Shown: positions 50,293-60,633 of the stretch, one piece after another
Layout: each line of letters starts with the position of its first letter
Numbering within the stretch: position 1 is the first letter of the stretch
Source of the DNA: Pseudomonas sp. RC10
Lineage (GTDB): Bacteria > Pseudomonadota > Gammaproteobacteria > Pseudomonadales > Pseudomonadaceae
Direction of reading: 5' to 3'
Assembly (NCBI RefSeq): GCF_038397775.1
Contig: NZ_CP151650.1
Location: forward strand, 2,356,001-2,420,000
Length of the DNA stretch: 64,000 bases
The notes under the pieces: model-generated
What the model was told of the DNA's origin: nothing
What the model saw: the letters and a program-made list of their open reading frames with translations, nothing else
Databases searched by the model: none
Program-made: the position numbers and the translations under genes

Positions 50293-53200
50293 ATGACCCA
50301 GACCACGCCCACTCGCGATTCCTTGTTGGCCCAAAATGGCGTCCTGTTGGTCGTCGATGACATCCAGCCGCCGCCCGGCCTGGTCGCGAAAGGTGGCACA
50401 CCAGCGCTTAAGCCCAAGGAGTTGGGGCTGTTCATCGCCATCGATCAGAACGACACGGTTTACGCCTTCAATGGTCACGTCGACCTCGGCACCGGCATCC
50501 GCACGTCCCTGGCGCAAATCGTCGCCGAAGAACTCGACCTGCGCATGGATCAGGTGACCATGATTCTCGGCGACACCGAGCGGGCGCCCAATCAGGGCGC
50601 GACCATCGCCAGCGCCACCCTGCAGATCTCCGCGATCCCGCTGCGCAACGCCGCTGCCGAGGCTCGCCGTTATCTCTTGAATGCAGCCGCCGAAGGCTGG
50701 GGCGTCGAGGCCGAAACGCTGGTCATCGAGGGCGGCATCATCAAAGCCCCCGACGGTCGCAGCATCCGTTTCGGAGAGCTGCTGACCGATCAACACATCG
50801 AGCTGCGCATTTCCGGCAACGCGCCGCTGAAGCGCCTCGAAGACTACAAGCTGGTGGGCACCGTCGCACCGCGCGTGGACATTCCGGGCAAGGCCACCGG
50901 GGAATAGATCTACGTCCACGACATGCGTCTGCCGGACATGCTTCACGGCCGCGTCGTTCGCCCGCCCTATGCGGGTTACGACATCGGCGAGTTCGTCGGC
51001 ACCAGCCTGTTGGGCGTGGACGAGGCGTCCATCGCCCACATCCCCGGCATCGTGCGAGTCGTGGTGATCGGGGATTTCGTCGGCATTGTGGCGATGCGCG
51101 AAGAACAGGCCGCGAAAGCCGCCAAGGAATTGAAGGTCAGTTGGAAGCCCTGGCAGCATCAATTGCCCGACATGAGCGATATCGAACAGGCGATTCGCGA
51201 CAACCCCAAGGTGCAGCGAGTGGTGCTGGACAAGGGCAACGTTGATGAAGCGCTGAACAACGCCAGCGAGCGGATGACCCGCACCTATCTGTGGCCCTAC
51301 CAGATTCACGGCTCCATCGGACCCTCTTGTGGGCTCGCGGACTACCACGATGAGGGCATCCGGATCTGGTCGGGCACGCAAAACCCGCACATGCTGCGCG
51401 CCGACATCGCCTGGCTGCTGGAATACCCGGAAGAAAAAATCGAGATCATTCGGATGGAGGCGGCAGGCTGTTATGGCCGCAACTGCGCCGATGACGTGTG
51501 CGCCGACGCGGTGTTGCTGTCGAAAGCGGTCGGCCTGCCGGTGCGCGTGCAACTGACCCGCGAGCAGGAACACGCGTGGGAGCCCAAAGGCACGGCACAG
51601 TTGATGGAAGTGGACGGCGGTCTCACGCCCGAGGGCGAGATTGCCGGGTACGATTTCACCACCAGCTACCCGTCCAATAATTCCCCGACCCTCGCACTGC
51701 TGCTGACCGGGCGTGTGGAGCCGGTGCCGGTGATGTTCGAAATGGGCGACCGGACCTCGATCCCGCCCTACGACATCGAGCACATGCGCGTGACCATCAA
51801 CGACATGGCGCCCATCGTTCGGGCGTCGTGGATGCGCGGGGTGTCGGCGCTGCCCAACACCTTCGCTCACGAATCCTACATCGACGAACTGGCGTTCGCG
51901 GCGGGCGTTGATCCCGTGGAGTATCGCCTACGCTATCTGCACGACGACCGGGCCTCGGACCTGGTCAAGGCCACGGCCGCTCGCGCCGACTGGTCGCCGC
52001 GCACCCAACCGATGCAAACCCCCGAAGAAGACGGCGTGCTGCGCGGGCGTGGGTTCGCCTACGCGCGGTACATCCACAGCAAGTTTCCCGGCTTTGGCGC
52101 GGCGTGGGCGGCGTGGGTCGCGGACGTGGCAGTGGACAAGCACACCGGCGATGTCTCGGTGACGCGGGTGGTCATCGGCCATGACGCCGGGATGATGGTC
52201 AACCCGGCGGGGGTGCAGCATCAGATTCACGGCAACGTCATTCAATCCACCAGCCGCGTGCTCAAGGAGCGGGTGACCTTCGAAGAATCGACCATCGCCA
52301 GCAAGGAGTGGGGGGGTTATCCAATCCTGACCTTCCCCGAGGTGCCCAAGGTTGACGTGATGATGATGCCGCGCCAGGCTGAGCCACCCATGGGCGCCGG
52401 GGAGTCGGCCTCCGTGCCGAGCGCGGCAGCCATCGCCAATGCCATCTACGACGCCACCGGCATTCGTTTCCGTGAGCTGCCGATCACCGCCGAGCGCGTA
52501 CTGGCGGCGTTGAAAACCGCAGGCGACGACGCCAACAGCCATCCGCCGGAGGCGCCGAAAGCCAAACGCTCGAAATGGCTGTTCGGCTCGTTGTTCGCCG
52601 CGTTCGGGGCCGTGCTGGGTGTCGTGGCAACCGCGTTACCCTGGCGGGCCGAGATCGCGCCCATTGCTCCGCCCAGCGCGGGCACCTGGTCCGCCGCGAC
52701 GCTGGAGCGAGGTCGTTTGCTGGCGTCGGCGGGGGATTGTGCGGTCTGCCATACGGCACTCGGTGGCGTGAAAAACGCGGGCGGCTTGGCGATGCAAACC
52801 CCGTTCGGCACCTTATACAGCAGCAACATCACGCCCGATCCGGAAACGGGCATCGGCAACTGGTCGTATCCGGCGTTCGAACGGGCGATGCGTGACGGCA
52901 TCAGTCGCGATGGCAAGCATCTGTATCCGGCATTTCCCTACACGGCGTTCCGAAACATCGACGATGCGGACATGCAGGCGCTGTACGCGTACCTGATGTC
53001 GCAAACCCCGGTCAAACAGGTCCAGCCCGCTAATGACATGCAGTTTCCGTTCAACATGCGGCCGTTGATGGCGGGCTGGAACGCGCTGTTTCTGCGCAAG
53101 GGCGAGGTGCAAGCGAAGCCCGAGCAGAGCGCGCAGTGGAATCGCGGGCAGTATCTGGTCAACGGGTTGGGGCACTGCGCCGCCTGCCATTCACCGCGCA

Positions 53201-53868
53201 ACGTGATGGGCGCGGAGAAGGGCGGGGAGTCGTTTCTGGCGGGAGGCATGGTCGATGGCTGGGAAGCGCCGGCCCTCAACAGCCTGTCGAAATCGCCGAC
53301 GCCGTGGACCGAAGACCAATTGTTCAATTACCTGAGCACCGGCTATTCCGATGCCCACGGTGTGGCGGCGGGACCGATGGGGCCGGTCGTCTCGGAATTG
53401 GCAAAACTGCCGAAGACCGACGTGCGGGCAATGGCGGTGTACCTGGCGTCGCTGAACGGGTCGGCTGAGGCATCGACGGCTTCGGTTTCGGCGCCTGCAC
53501 CGGTTCCGCAGCCGAGTGTTTCGGCCTTGGCGCTGAGCAATGGTCAGCGGGTATTCGAGGGATCATGTCAGGGCTGTCACGCCGATGGTCTGGGGCCAAA
53601 GTTGTTTGGTGTCAGCCCTTCGCTGGCGAGCAACACCAACGTCCACAGCGCGATGCCGGACAATCTGATCAAGGTGATTCAGCAGGGGATTTCCAACCCT
53701 GCAACGCCGGATCTGGGGTACATGCCGGGGTTCAAGGACAGTTTGAGCGACACGCAGATCAGTGATCTCGCGGCGTATCTGCGCAGCCGGTTCGCGCCGA
53801 ACGAACCGCAGTGGACGGGATTGCAGGAGAAAGTGGCGTATCTCAAGGCCAATCCCGGAAGCCATTGA
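50293..53868 (+). pseudogene. nicB: Nicotinate hydroxylase large subunit, interrupted by one in-frame TAG
   Basis: In frame it would give a 1191-residue molybdopterin dehydrogenase with a C-terminal cytochrome part, the length I recall for P. putida NicB. Codon 205 (50905-50907) is TAG, between GKATGE and IYVHDMRLPDM, in a stretch that is otherwise continuous; no frameshift is present. The downstream part keeps the molybdenum-cofactor motifs (GGVQHQIHGNV region, MGAGESASVPSAAA) and three haem c sites: GDCAVCHTAL, GHCAACHSPR and GSCQGCHADG. An internal start at 50923 could make a 981-residue product lacking the first 210 residues. Without readthrough nicotinate hydroxylation should fail. A sequencing error is possible. 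Confidence 0.88.
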
Positions 53869-53878
53869 ATCCACGCCT

Positions 53879-53970
53879 CCTGTAGGAGTGAGCTTGCTCG
53901 CGATAGCGATGTATCTGTAACGACGATTCGCCTGATACATCCTTATCGCGAGCAAGCTCACTCCTACAGG
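53879..53970. repeat. Paired ggagtgagcttgctcgcgat repeat
   Basis: cctgtaggagtgagcttgctcgcgatagc faces ccttatcgcgagcaagctcactcctacagg, nearly perfect. It lies between the convergent nicB and nicS and probably works as a two-way terminator. Confidence 0.85.
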
Positions 53971-53977
53971 GTCTGCG

Positions 53978-54619
53978 TCAACCCAACACCATCACCCCCC
54001 GCACCACCAAATCCTGAATAAACGCCAGCCAGTCCCGTCGTTCCCCCTGACCCGCGAGGTCTTGTCCGAGAAACGAAGTCAGGGTGTGAAGGTTGGAGTT
54101 ATAGAAGTAGCAAAGCGACGCGATCATCAGGTAGACGTGCTTCAAATCCACGTCGTGGCGAAACAGCCCCTGTTGCTAGCCGGCTTCGATGATCGGCCGC
54201 AGCACGCCCACCGCTTCTCCCGACAATCTGCGCAGCTCGCTGGACTGCTTGGCGTGCTTGCCTTTGTGCAGGTTTTCGATGCTGAGGATGGCGACGAATT
54301 CCGGGTGGGTCACGTAGTACTCCCACACGAACGCCACGAGCTGGCGCAGGGTTTCAATCGGCGTCGCGGGGTCGAGCTTGAGGGTGCTTTCGGCCTGATT
54401 GAAGCGCTCGTAGGTGTGTTCGAGCACTTTGACGAACAGCTTTTCCTTGCTGCCGAAGTAGTAATAGATCATCCGGTCGTTGGATTCAGCCTCGGCGGAA
54501 ATCTTTTCGATGCGGCCGCCCGAATAGCCATCGCGGGTGAAGACCGTGATGGCCGCCTTGAGGATGCGAGCGCGGGTTTCTTCGGCTTGCTGCGCGCGGA
54601 CGCCGGTGTTCTTGCTCAT
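53978..54619 (-). pseudogene. nicS: TetR-family regulator NicS, interrupted by one in-frame TAG
   Basis: The intact frame would be 213 residues. The N-terminal TetR helix-turn-helix is complete (ARILKAAITVFTRDGYSGGR, IEKISAEAESNDRMIYYYFG). Codon 148 (54176-54178) is TAG, after RPIIEAG. The frame then continues for 65 more residues that clearly belong to the protein (QQGLFRHDVDLKHVYLMIAS, LCYFYNSNLHTLTSFLG) to a TGA at 53978. The truncated 147-residue form lacks the end of the ligand/dimer domain. By position beside nicAB it is NicS, the repressor of those genes. Confidence 0.8.
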
Positions 54620-54624
54620 GGCGG

Positions 54625-55968
54625 TCAGAGAATCCGGTACAACAGGCGTTCGACCCGCACGCGGCTGACGCGGCGCAGAAAGGTCCGCACCCCAATCGGG
54701 TATTCGCTCAGGGTGTCCAGTTCATCGAACTTGCCCACGCGATGGGTGTTGCGCATCAGCAGGTCGATCTCCTCGGCGCGGGGTTTCAGCCAGGTGCCCT
54801 TGGGGTCGTCAATCAACACCGCGTTTTCCAGGTCGAGCTGGAACGCGCGCGGGTTGAGGTTGTTGCCGGTGAGCACCGTGTAGCGCTCGTCCGACCACAG
54901 ACCCTTGAGGTGGAAGGTGTTGTCGCCGTCTTTCCACAGGTGAATATTCAGGTGGTGCTTGGCCACGGCGGTCTGATGCTTCTGCATGAACCGGCGCAGG
55001 CTGATTTCGTACAGATACGGCAGCGCCGAGATGACCTTGAACGGCTCTTGAGGGGGGATGAAGAAGTCGTTGGCGGTCTTGTCACCGATGATGATGTCGA
55101 TCCTGACGCCGCGTTTCAGCGCCCGGTTGATCTCGCGTTTGACCACCAGCGGCATGTTGAAATACGGCGTGCACAGGGTCAATTGGTCGCGGGTTGCAGC
55201 GATCAGGTCGCACAACACTTTGCTCAGCGGGTTTTTGTTGCCGATGCCCAGCAGGGGGATGATGCGGAACTCGCCGTTTTCGCGGATGCCCTCATTCACG
55301 TCGTAACTGGCGCGCTTGAGGTGCTGGCGGAACTGGCGGATCTCGCCGCGAATGCTGCGGGAGGTCGGCGGGGAGGGCAGGTCGAGCCGATGCACGGCGT
55401 CGGACGGCAAAATGTCCTTTTGCACCAGACGCTGGAACGAGTCGGCGAGGTCCTTGTTCTCCAGCAACTGATAGCGATCGAGCCGGTATTTGGCGAGTTT
55501 GTGCAGGTAGACATTGTTGATGCTGGCGCCGGTGTAGATCACGCAGTCGTCGACAATGCTGCCCTTGAGGTGCAGGACGCCAAACAGCTCGCGGGTCTGA
55601 ACGGGCACGCCGTAGATGGGCACTTCCTGTTTGTGTTCGAGGTTCTGCGCCTGATACCACGCCGAGTTGCCCGCCTGTTTCCCCGCGCCGATCAGCCCGC
55701 GTTGAGCGCGGAACCAGTCCACCAAGACAACGATGTCCAACTCCGGCCGGGCAGCCTTGGCGGCATACAGTGCGTCGAGGATTTCCTGACCGGCTTCGTC
55801 CTGTTGCAGGTATAACGCCACGAGGTAGATGCGCCGCGTCGCTGACGCGATCTTCTCCAAGAGCGTGCGGCGATAGTCGGCAGCGCTCGGCAGAATGGTG
55901 ATCGCCGCGCTGGACGATTCGAAACCGCGCAGCGCTGCAAGGGTAGAACGTCGGAAGGGAGCCCGCAT
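54625..55968 (-). CDS. pssA: CDP-diacylglycerol-serine O-phosphatidyltransferase (PssA, phospholipase-D type)
   Basis: A 447-residue E. coli-type phosphatidylserine synthase. Two HKD-like motifs are present: VLHLKGSIVDDCVIYTGAS at about 132-150 and NTFHLKGLWSDERYTVLTGN at about 350-370, with NLNPRAFQLDLE following. It makes phosphatidylserine from CDP-diacylglycerol and serine, the precursor of phosphatidylethanolamine, at the membrane surface. Length matches E. coli PssA (451). nicS starts 5 bp after its stop on the same strand, so readthrough transcription is likely. Confidence 0.92.
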   Translation of the reverse strand: MRAPFRRSTLAALRGFESSSAAITILPSAADYRRTLLEKIASATRRIYLVALYLQQDEAGQEILDALYAAKAARPELDIVVLVDWFRAQRGLIGAGKQAGNSAWYQAQNLEHKQEVPIYGVPVQTRELFGVLHLKGSIVDDCVIYTGASINNVYLHKLAKYRLDRYQLLENKDLADSFQRLVQKDILPSDAVHRLDLPSPPTSRSIRGEIRQFRQHLKRASYDVNEGIRENGEFRIIPLLGIGNKNPLSKVLCDLIAATRDQLTLCTPYFNMPLVVKREINRALKRGVRIDIIIGDKTANDFFIPPQEPFKVISALPYLYEISLRRFMQKHQTAVAKHHLNIHLWKDGDNTFHLKGLWSDERYTVLTGNNLNPRAFQLDLENAVLIDDPKGTWLKPRAEEIDLLMRNTHRVGKFDELDTLSEYPIGVRTFLRRVSRVRVERLLYRIL

Positions 55969-56092
55969 AAGCCTCTCGATGGATCGAAATCAACAGCGCA
56001 CGAGCTTACACCAGAGTGCGCCCTGTGGTGGCTTTGGCAGCGGGATCAGCGACTTGTTCAGCGAAATATCAGGGAGTGAGAGTCAGATCGAC

Positions 56093-56181
56093 TGTAGGAG
56101 CGCGCTTGCCCGCGATGGCTGACGTCAGGTGACGAATGGGTTTACTGAAACACCGTCATCGCGGGCAAGCGCGCTCCTACA
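56093..56181. repeat. Paired tgtaggagcgcgcttgcccgcgat repeat
   Basis: tgtaggagcgcgcttgcccgcgatggctg faces gtcatcgcgggcaagcgcgctcctaca. Third copy of this family, between pssA and the end of the siderophore receptor gene. Confidence 0.85.
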
Positions 56182-56200
56182 TGACCCGTTCGTGCAGGGA

Positions 56201-58399
56201 TCAGAAATCAATCGTGCCGGAGAATTTAACCAGCCTCGGATCGCCCTGGGTCAGGTAGCCGCCATTCGCCGAGGCCCAGTAGTCCTTGTTGGCGATGTTT
56301 TCGACGTTCACGCGCAGGGTTACGTCCTTCTCGGCAACCTTGAAGCCATACCGCGCGCCTGCGTCGAACCGGTTCCAGCTCGGCAGGCTGAGGTTGTTGG
56401 CCTGATCGGCGTACTGCCCGCCGGTGCGCAGGAACCGCGCATTCAAGGCCACACCTTGCAGCCCTGGCACGTCCCAATCGACGCTGGCGTTCATCAAGAA
56501 CGTCGGAACGCCGATCGCGTGGTTGCCGTCGTTGGTGCCACCTTGGGTGTCTTCCAGCTTGGACTCCAGCCGCGTCGCGCCGCCCACCAGACGCAGGCCT
56601 TCAATCGGTTCGCCATAAACGCTGAGCTCGATGCCGCGGTTGACTTGCTTGCCGTCACGCACGAACAGGTTGCTCGCCGCGTCAGTGAAGCCATCGGTCG
56701 GTTTCTCGATGCGGAACGCCGCCAGATTTGCGCCGTAAGACCCCATGTCCAACTTGATCCCCGCTTCCAACTGCTTGGTGCGGCCTGGCGGGAAGGACTG
56801 TCCGGCATTGAGCACGGTGCCACTGGCGGTCGGACCCTGAGCAAGGCCCTCAATGCGGTTGGCGTACAGGGACACGCTCTCGATCGGTTTATAAACGATG
56901 CCGTACACCGGGGTGGTGATCGAATCGTCATACAGTGCGCTGCGGCTGCCGTCGTTGTTGCCGTACGGCACACCGCCAGACGTCGTGCCTTCATAGGTGT
57001 AATTTTCCACGCGCAATTGCTGGCGACGCACGCCGTAGGTCAGCAGCAGCGTGTCGTCGAACAGGCCGAAGGTGTCGGACACGGCGAGGCTGCGATTGCG
57101 GGTCTTGCCGGTGACGCCCGGATCGCCCAGGTCACCGCCAGTCAGCGAGACGGCAGTCGGTTTGCTGAGGCTCGGGGTGTTATAGATGTTGGTCGCCCGG
57201 GCGCGGAAAAACTCGTAGGCATTCTCCTGCTCGGTCCAGATGCTCGACGCCCCGATGCTGATCTGATGGCTGATCGGCCCGGTTTGCAGCTTGCCGTTCA
57301 GACCCGCCATGACCGTGGCGTTGTTTTCGTTGTGCGGAATGATCGATCCGGCAATGGTGCCCGCCCCCGTTGCAGCGTTGGTCAGGGTCGGCGTCCCGTA
57401 GAGACCGGTTTCCCGCGTGTGCTTGCCGCCACCGGCCAGATACGCCGTCCAGCTGTCGTTCAAGTCCCACTCGCCGCGCATCATGCCGAAGGTGTCTTCG
57501 GTTTCGGTGTAGCTCCAGGGCTGGCCGTAGTTGTGGTCGGCGTTCGGCGCATGGGGGATGCTGGTCAGCCCGGCACCCAGCTGCACCGAGTTGCGCAGAT
57601 GGTTAACGCGCTCTTTCTGGTAGCCGAAGTCGGTGGACAAACGGAAGGTGTCGCCCCGGTAGTCCAGGCCGCCGACGAACAGTTTGCTGCGCTGATCCTG
57701 ATCATGGACTGCTGTTTCACCTTCGCGTTGGCTCAGGTTTACGCGGGCGCCGAAGCGGTTGTCTTCGCCAAAGCGCTGCCCCAGGTCCAGGTGCTCGCCA
57801 ATACGGCCATCGGTGGTGATGTCCTGGGTGTAGCGGCGGGTCGGCGTGTCTTCGGCGCGTTTGGGTTGCAAGTTGACGGTGCCGCCCAGGCCCGAGCCGG
57901 TTGGGCTGGCGCCATTGATGAAGGCGTTGGGGCCTTTGAAGACCTCGACACGCTCGACGGCATCAACGGAAAGAATTTGCCGAGGCAGGACGCCATACAG
58001 GCCGTTGTAGGAAATATCGTCGCCGTTTAAGGGCAGGCCACGAATGACGAACGCTTGCGACTGGTTGCCGAAACCGGCCGATTGACGCACCGATGGGTCA
58101 TTGAGCAGCACATCGCCGACGTTTTCAGCCTGCTGATCCTCGATCAGTTTCGAGGTGTAGCTGGTCATCGTAAACGGCACGCTCATATTGTCCTGATTGC
58201 CCAGCACGCCCATTTGCCCGCCCCGGGCAACCTGACCCCCTGCAAATGCTTCGGGCAAAGCGCCTGGCGTCTGTTTGATGGCTTGGGCATCGACGGCAGT
58301 GGCGCCCAGTTCGATGGCTTGATCGGCAGCGTAGGCGCTGACACTGACCGAGCAGCACAAAGCGAGCAACGTCGGACGAGAGGGGAGGCGGATGGCCAT
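56201..58399 (-). CDS. TonB-dependent siderophore receptor
   Basis: A 732-residue outer-membrane receptor. A signal peptide (LPSRPTLLALCCSVSVSAYA) precedes a plug domain with NVGDVLLNDPSVRQS, AFVIRGLPL and VERVEVFKGPNAFINGASPTG. The 22-strand barrel ends in the canonical FSGTIDF with a C-terminal Phe. The type is that of hydroxamate/catecholate siderophore receptors of the FhuE/FpvA-like superfamily; there is no N-terminal signalling extension, so no sigma/anti-sigma partner is expected and none is adjacent. Which siderophore is taken up cannot be told. Confidence 0.9.
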   Translation of the reverse strand: MAIRLPSRPTLLALCCSVSVSAYAADQAIELGATAVDAQAIKQTPGALPEAFAGGQVARGGQMGVLGNQDNMSVPFTMTSYTSKLIEDQQAENVGDVLLNDPSVRQSAGFGNQSQAFVIRGLPLNGDDISYNGLYGVLPRQILSVDAVERVEVFKGPNAFINGASPTGSGLGGTVNLQPKRAEDTPTRRYTQDITTDGRIGEHLDLGQRFGEDNRFGARVNLSQREGETAVHDQDQRSKLFVGGLDYRGDTFRLSTDFGYQKERVNHLRNSVQLGAGLTSIPHAPNADHNYGQPWSYTETEDTFGMMRGEWDLNDSWTAYLAGGGKHTRETGLYGTPTLTNAATGAGTIAGSIIPHNENNATVMAGLNGKLQTGPISHQISIGASSIWTEQENAYEFFRARATNIYNTPSLSKPTAVSLTGGDLGDPGVTGKTRNRSLAVSDTFGLFDDTLLLTYGVRRQQLRVENYTYEGTTSGGVPYGNNDGSRSALYDDSITTPVYGIVYKPIESVSLYANRIEGLAQGPTASGTVLNAGQSFPPGRTKQLEAGIKLDMGSYGANLAAFRIEKPTDGFTDAASNLFVRDGKQVNRGIELSVYGEPIEGLRLVGGATRLESKLEDTQGGTNDGNHAIGVPTFLMNASVDWDVPGLQGVALNARFLRTGGQYADQANNLSLPSWNRFDAGARYGFKVAEKDVTLRVNVENIANKDYWASANGGYLTQGDPRLVKFSGTIDF

Positions 58400-58484
58400 G
58401 GGAAGCTTCCTGTAGAGGTCTAGTCTGCGAAAAGCCTCCCTGGCAATGCGAATGTTTCTTCGGCGCAGATGCTAGCAGGAAGTA

Positions 58485-58503
58485 GTTGCGAATTGTTATC
58501 ACT
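58485..58503 (-). promoter_or_regulatory. Weak Fur-box-like sequence upstream of the siderophore receptor
   Basis: The minus strand reads gataacaattcgcaactac about 85 bp upstream of the receptor ATG. By eye about 10 of 19 positions fit the GATAATGATAATCATTATC Fur consensus. Iron regulation of the gene is expected from its role, but this site is weak. Confidence 0.3.
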
Positions 58504-58540
58504 GCTGACAGTTTTTTTTACATTTTTTTCACATTGGCGC

Positions 58541-59545
58541 TTAGACCTTCAGCACCAACTTCCCATGGTTTTCACCGTTGAACAGCATTTGCAGGGTTTC
58601 AGGAAAGGTCTCCAGACCTTCGACGATGTGTTCTTTGCTCTTCAACTTTCCTTGAGCCAGCCAACCGGCCATTTCCATGCCTGCTTTGGCGAAATGCTCC
58701 GCATGATCCATGACCACGAAACCCTCCATCCGCGCGCGGTTGACCAGCAGCGACAGGTAATTGGCCGGGCCTTTGACCGCTTCCTTATTGTTGTACTGGC
58801 TGATCGCGCCACAGATCACCACGCGGGCTTTCAAGGCCAGGCGGGTGAGCACCGCGTCGAGAATGTCGCCGCCGACGTTGTCGAAATACACGTCCACGCC
58901 TTTCGGGCATTCCCGTTTCAGGGCCGCGTGAATGTCTTCGTTTTTGTAGTCGATGACGCCGTCAAAATCGAACTCGTCGATCAGTGTCTGACACTTCTCT
59001 TTGCCCCCCGCAATGCCGATCACACGGCAGCCTTTGATCTTGGCGATCTGCCCGGCGATGCTGCCCACCGCACCCGCTGCCCCCGAGATGACCACCGTGT
59101 CGCCTGCTTTCGGCTGACCCACTTCCAGCAACGCGAAATAGGCGGACATGCCGGTCATGCCTAACGCAGCCAGGTACACCGGCAGTGGCAATAGCTTCGG
59201 ATCGACCTTATGAAACCCCTTGGGCTCACCGACGAAATAATCCTGAACCCCAAGCACGCCCTGAATGTAATCGCCGACCGCGAACTTGGGGTTTTGCGAG
59301 TCGATGACTTTGCCGACCCCCAGCGCGCGCATGACGTCGCCCAGGCCGACTGGCGCGATATACGATTTCCCCTCGTTCATCCAGCCGCGCATGGCGGGGT
59401 CGAGCGACAGGTATTCGCTTTTCACCAACACCTGCCCCGGCGCTACTTCTGCCACGGGCGCAGTCTGAAAAGTGAAGTCGTCTCGGCTCGCAGGGCCTTT
59501 CGGGCGACGGGCCAGTAAGAATTGTCGGTTGGAGAGGGCAGTCAT
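58541..59545 (-). CDS. NADP-dependent oxidoreductase, CurA/YfmJ-like MDR family
   Basis: A 334-residue medium-chain reductase without zinc ligands. It resembles E. coli CurA (YncB): NRQFLLARRPKG at the start, YLSLDPAMRGWMN, ISGAAGAVGSIAGQIAKIKGCRVIGIAGG for NADPH and FDNVGGDILDAVL. Members reduce the C=C bond of enones or leukotriene-type compounds. The start at MTALSN is family-like, although the frame stays open far upstream. It is divergent from the SDR gene at 59783. Confidence 0.87.
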   Translation of the reverse strand: MTALSNRQFLLARRPKGPASRDDFTFQTAPVAEVAPGQVLVKSEYLSLDPAMRGWMNEGKSYIAPVGLGDVMRALGVGKVIDSQNPKFAVGDYIQGVLGVQDYFVGEPKGFHKVDPKLLPLPVYLAALGMTGMSAYFALLEVGQPKAGDTVVISGAAGAVGSIAGQIAKIKGCRVIGIAGGKEKCQTLIDEFDFDGVIDYKNEDIHAALKRECPKGVDVYFDNVGGDILDAVLTRLALKARVVICGAISQYNNKEAVKGPANYLSLLVNRARMEGFVVMDHAEHFAKAGMEMAGWLAQGKLKSKEHIVEGLETFPETLQMLFNGENHGKLVLKV

Positions 59546-59782
59546 GGCAGCGTCCTGATGGAAGGAGAAACGCCAGTGATAGACCCGCCGTCGCGTCCTC
59601 GCAAGCAAAGCGCTTGAAGCGAATGCGTGCCGATCCATTTCGATGATGCGGCGTTTGGGCTTTATCACTGGCACCCATGATTCCGTAACCGGGGTTTTGA
59701 TAGTGCTGATGCGCTCGGCATCGCCCTCGCTAAACTGGCAGCACAGACGATCTGCGTCACCCCATAACAAAAGGATCATTCC

Positions 59783-60544
59783 ATGAGCATGACGTTTTCC
59801 GGGCAGGTGGCGCTGGTCACCGGTGCAGCAGCGGGCATCGGTCGGGCGACCGCACTGGCCTTCGCCGAGCAGGGGTTGAAGGTGGTGGCGGTGGACCTGG
59901 ACAGCGACGGTGGGGAAGGGACCGCCGAACTGATTCGTCAGGCCGGGGGCGAGGCGCTGTTCCTGCGTTGTGATGTCACTAAAGAATCCGACGTGCAGCA
60001 GATGATGATCAAGGCCGTCGAGGTGTTCGGCCGGGTCGATTACGCCTTCAACAATGCGGGGATCGAGATCGAAAAGGGCCGTCTGGCCGAAGGCAGCGAA
60101 GCCGAGTTCGACGCGATCATGGGCGTCAATGTCAAAGGCGTCTGGCTTTGCATGAAGTATCAATTGCCGGTGATGCTGGCCCAGGGCGGTGGCGCCATCG
60201 TCAACACCGCATCGGTCGCGGGGTTGGGCGCTGCGCCGAAGATGAGCATTTACGCGGCGTCCAAGCACGCCGTCATCGGCCTGACCAAATCGGCGGCCAT
60301 TGAATACGCCAAGAAACACATCCGGGTCAACGCGGTGTGCCCCGCCGTGATCGACACCGACATGTTCCGCCGCGCCCACGAAGCCGACCCGCGCAAGGCC
60401 GAATTCGCCGCCACCATGCACCCGGTGGGACGCATCGGCAAAGTCGAGGAAATCGCCAGTGCCGTGCTGTACCTGTGCAGCGATGGGGCAGCGTTCACCA
60501 CCGGGCATTCGTTGGCTGTGGATGGCGGGGTGACGGCGTTTTGA
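59783..60544 (+). CDS. SDR-family oxidoreductase (glucose-1-dehydrogenase-like)
   Basis: A 253-residue classical SDR. TGAAAGIG (residues 13-20), NNAG in YAFNNAGIE, the Ser in VNTASVAGLG and YAASK (Tyr/Lys) are conserved, and the end reads FTTGHSLAVDGGVTAF. Asp at VVAVDLDSDG suggests NAD preference. The substrate is unknown. A ribosome binding site (aaaaggatcatt) precedes the ATG. It probably shares regulation with the divergent CurA-like gene. Confidence 0.88.
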   Translation: MSMTFSGQVALVTGAAAGIGRATALAFAEQGLKVVAVDLDSDGGEGTAELIRQAGGEALFLRCDVTKESDVQQMMIKAVEVFGRVDYAFNNAGIEIEKGRLAEGSEAEFDAIMGVNVKGVWLCMKYQLPVMLAQGGGAIVNTASVAGLGAAPKMSIYAASKHAVIGLTKSAAIEYAKKHIRVNAVCPAVIDTDMFRRAHEADPRKAEFAATMHPVGRIGKVEEIASAVLYLCSDGAAFTTGHSLAVDGGVTAF

Positions 60545-60633
60545 CCCGTCAGACCGTGCGCGACGTTTGAGCACGCCACACTTCTTTTGGGATTGTGGTG
60601 TGTCAGAAAAACGCAGCGTCCTTGGTCGTGTTT

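Noticed and set aside
59546..60574. Extension of the CurA-like reductase frame far upstream on the minus strand
   Set aside because: The frame is open, but the extra 340 residues are antisense to the SDR gene and the family starts at MTALSN.
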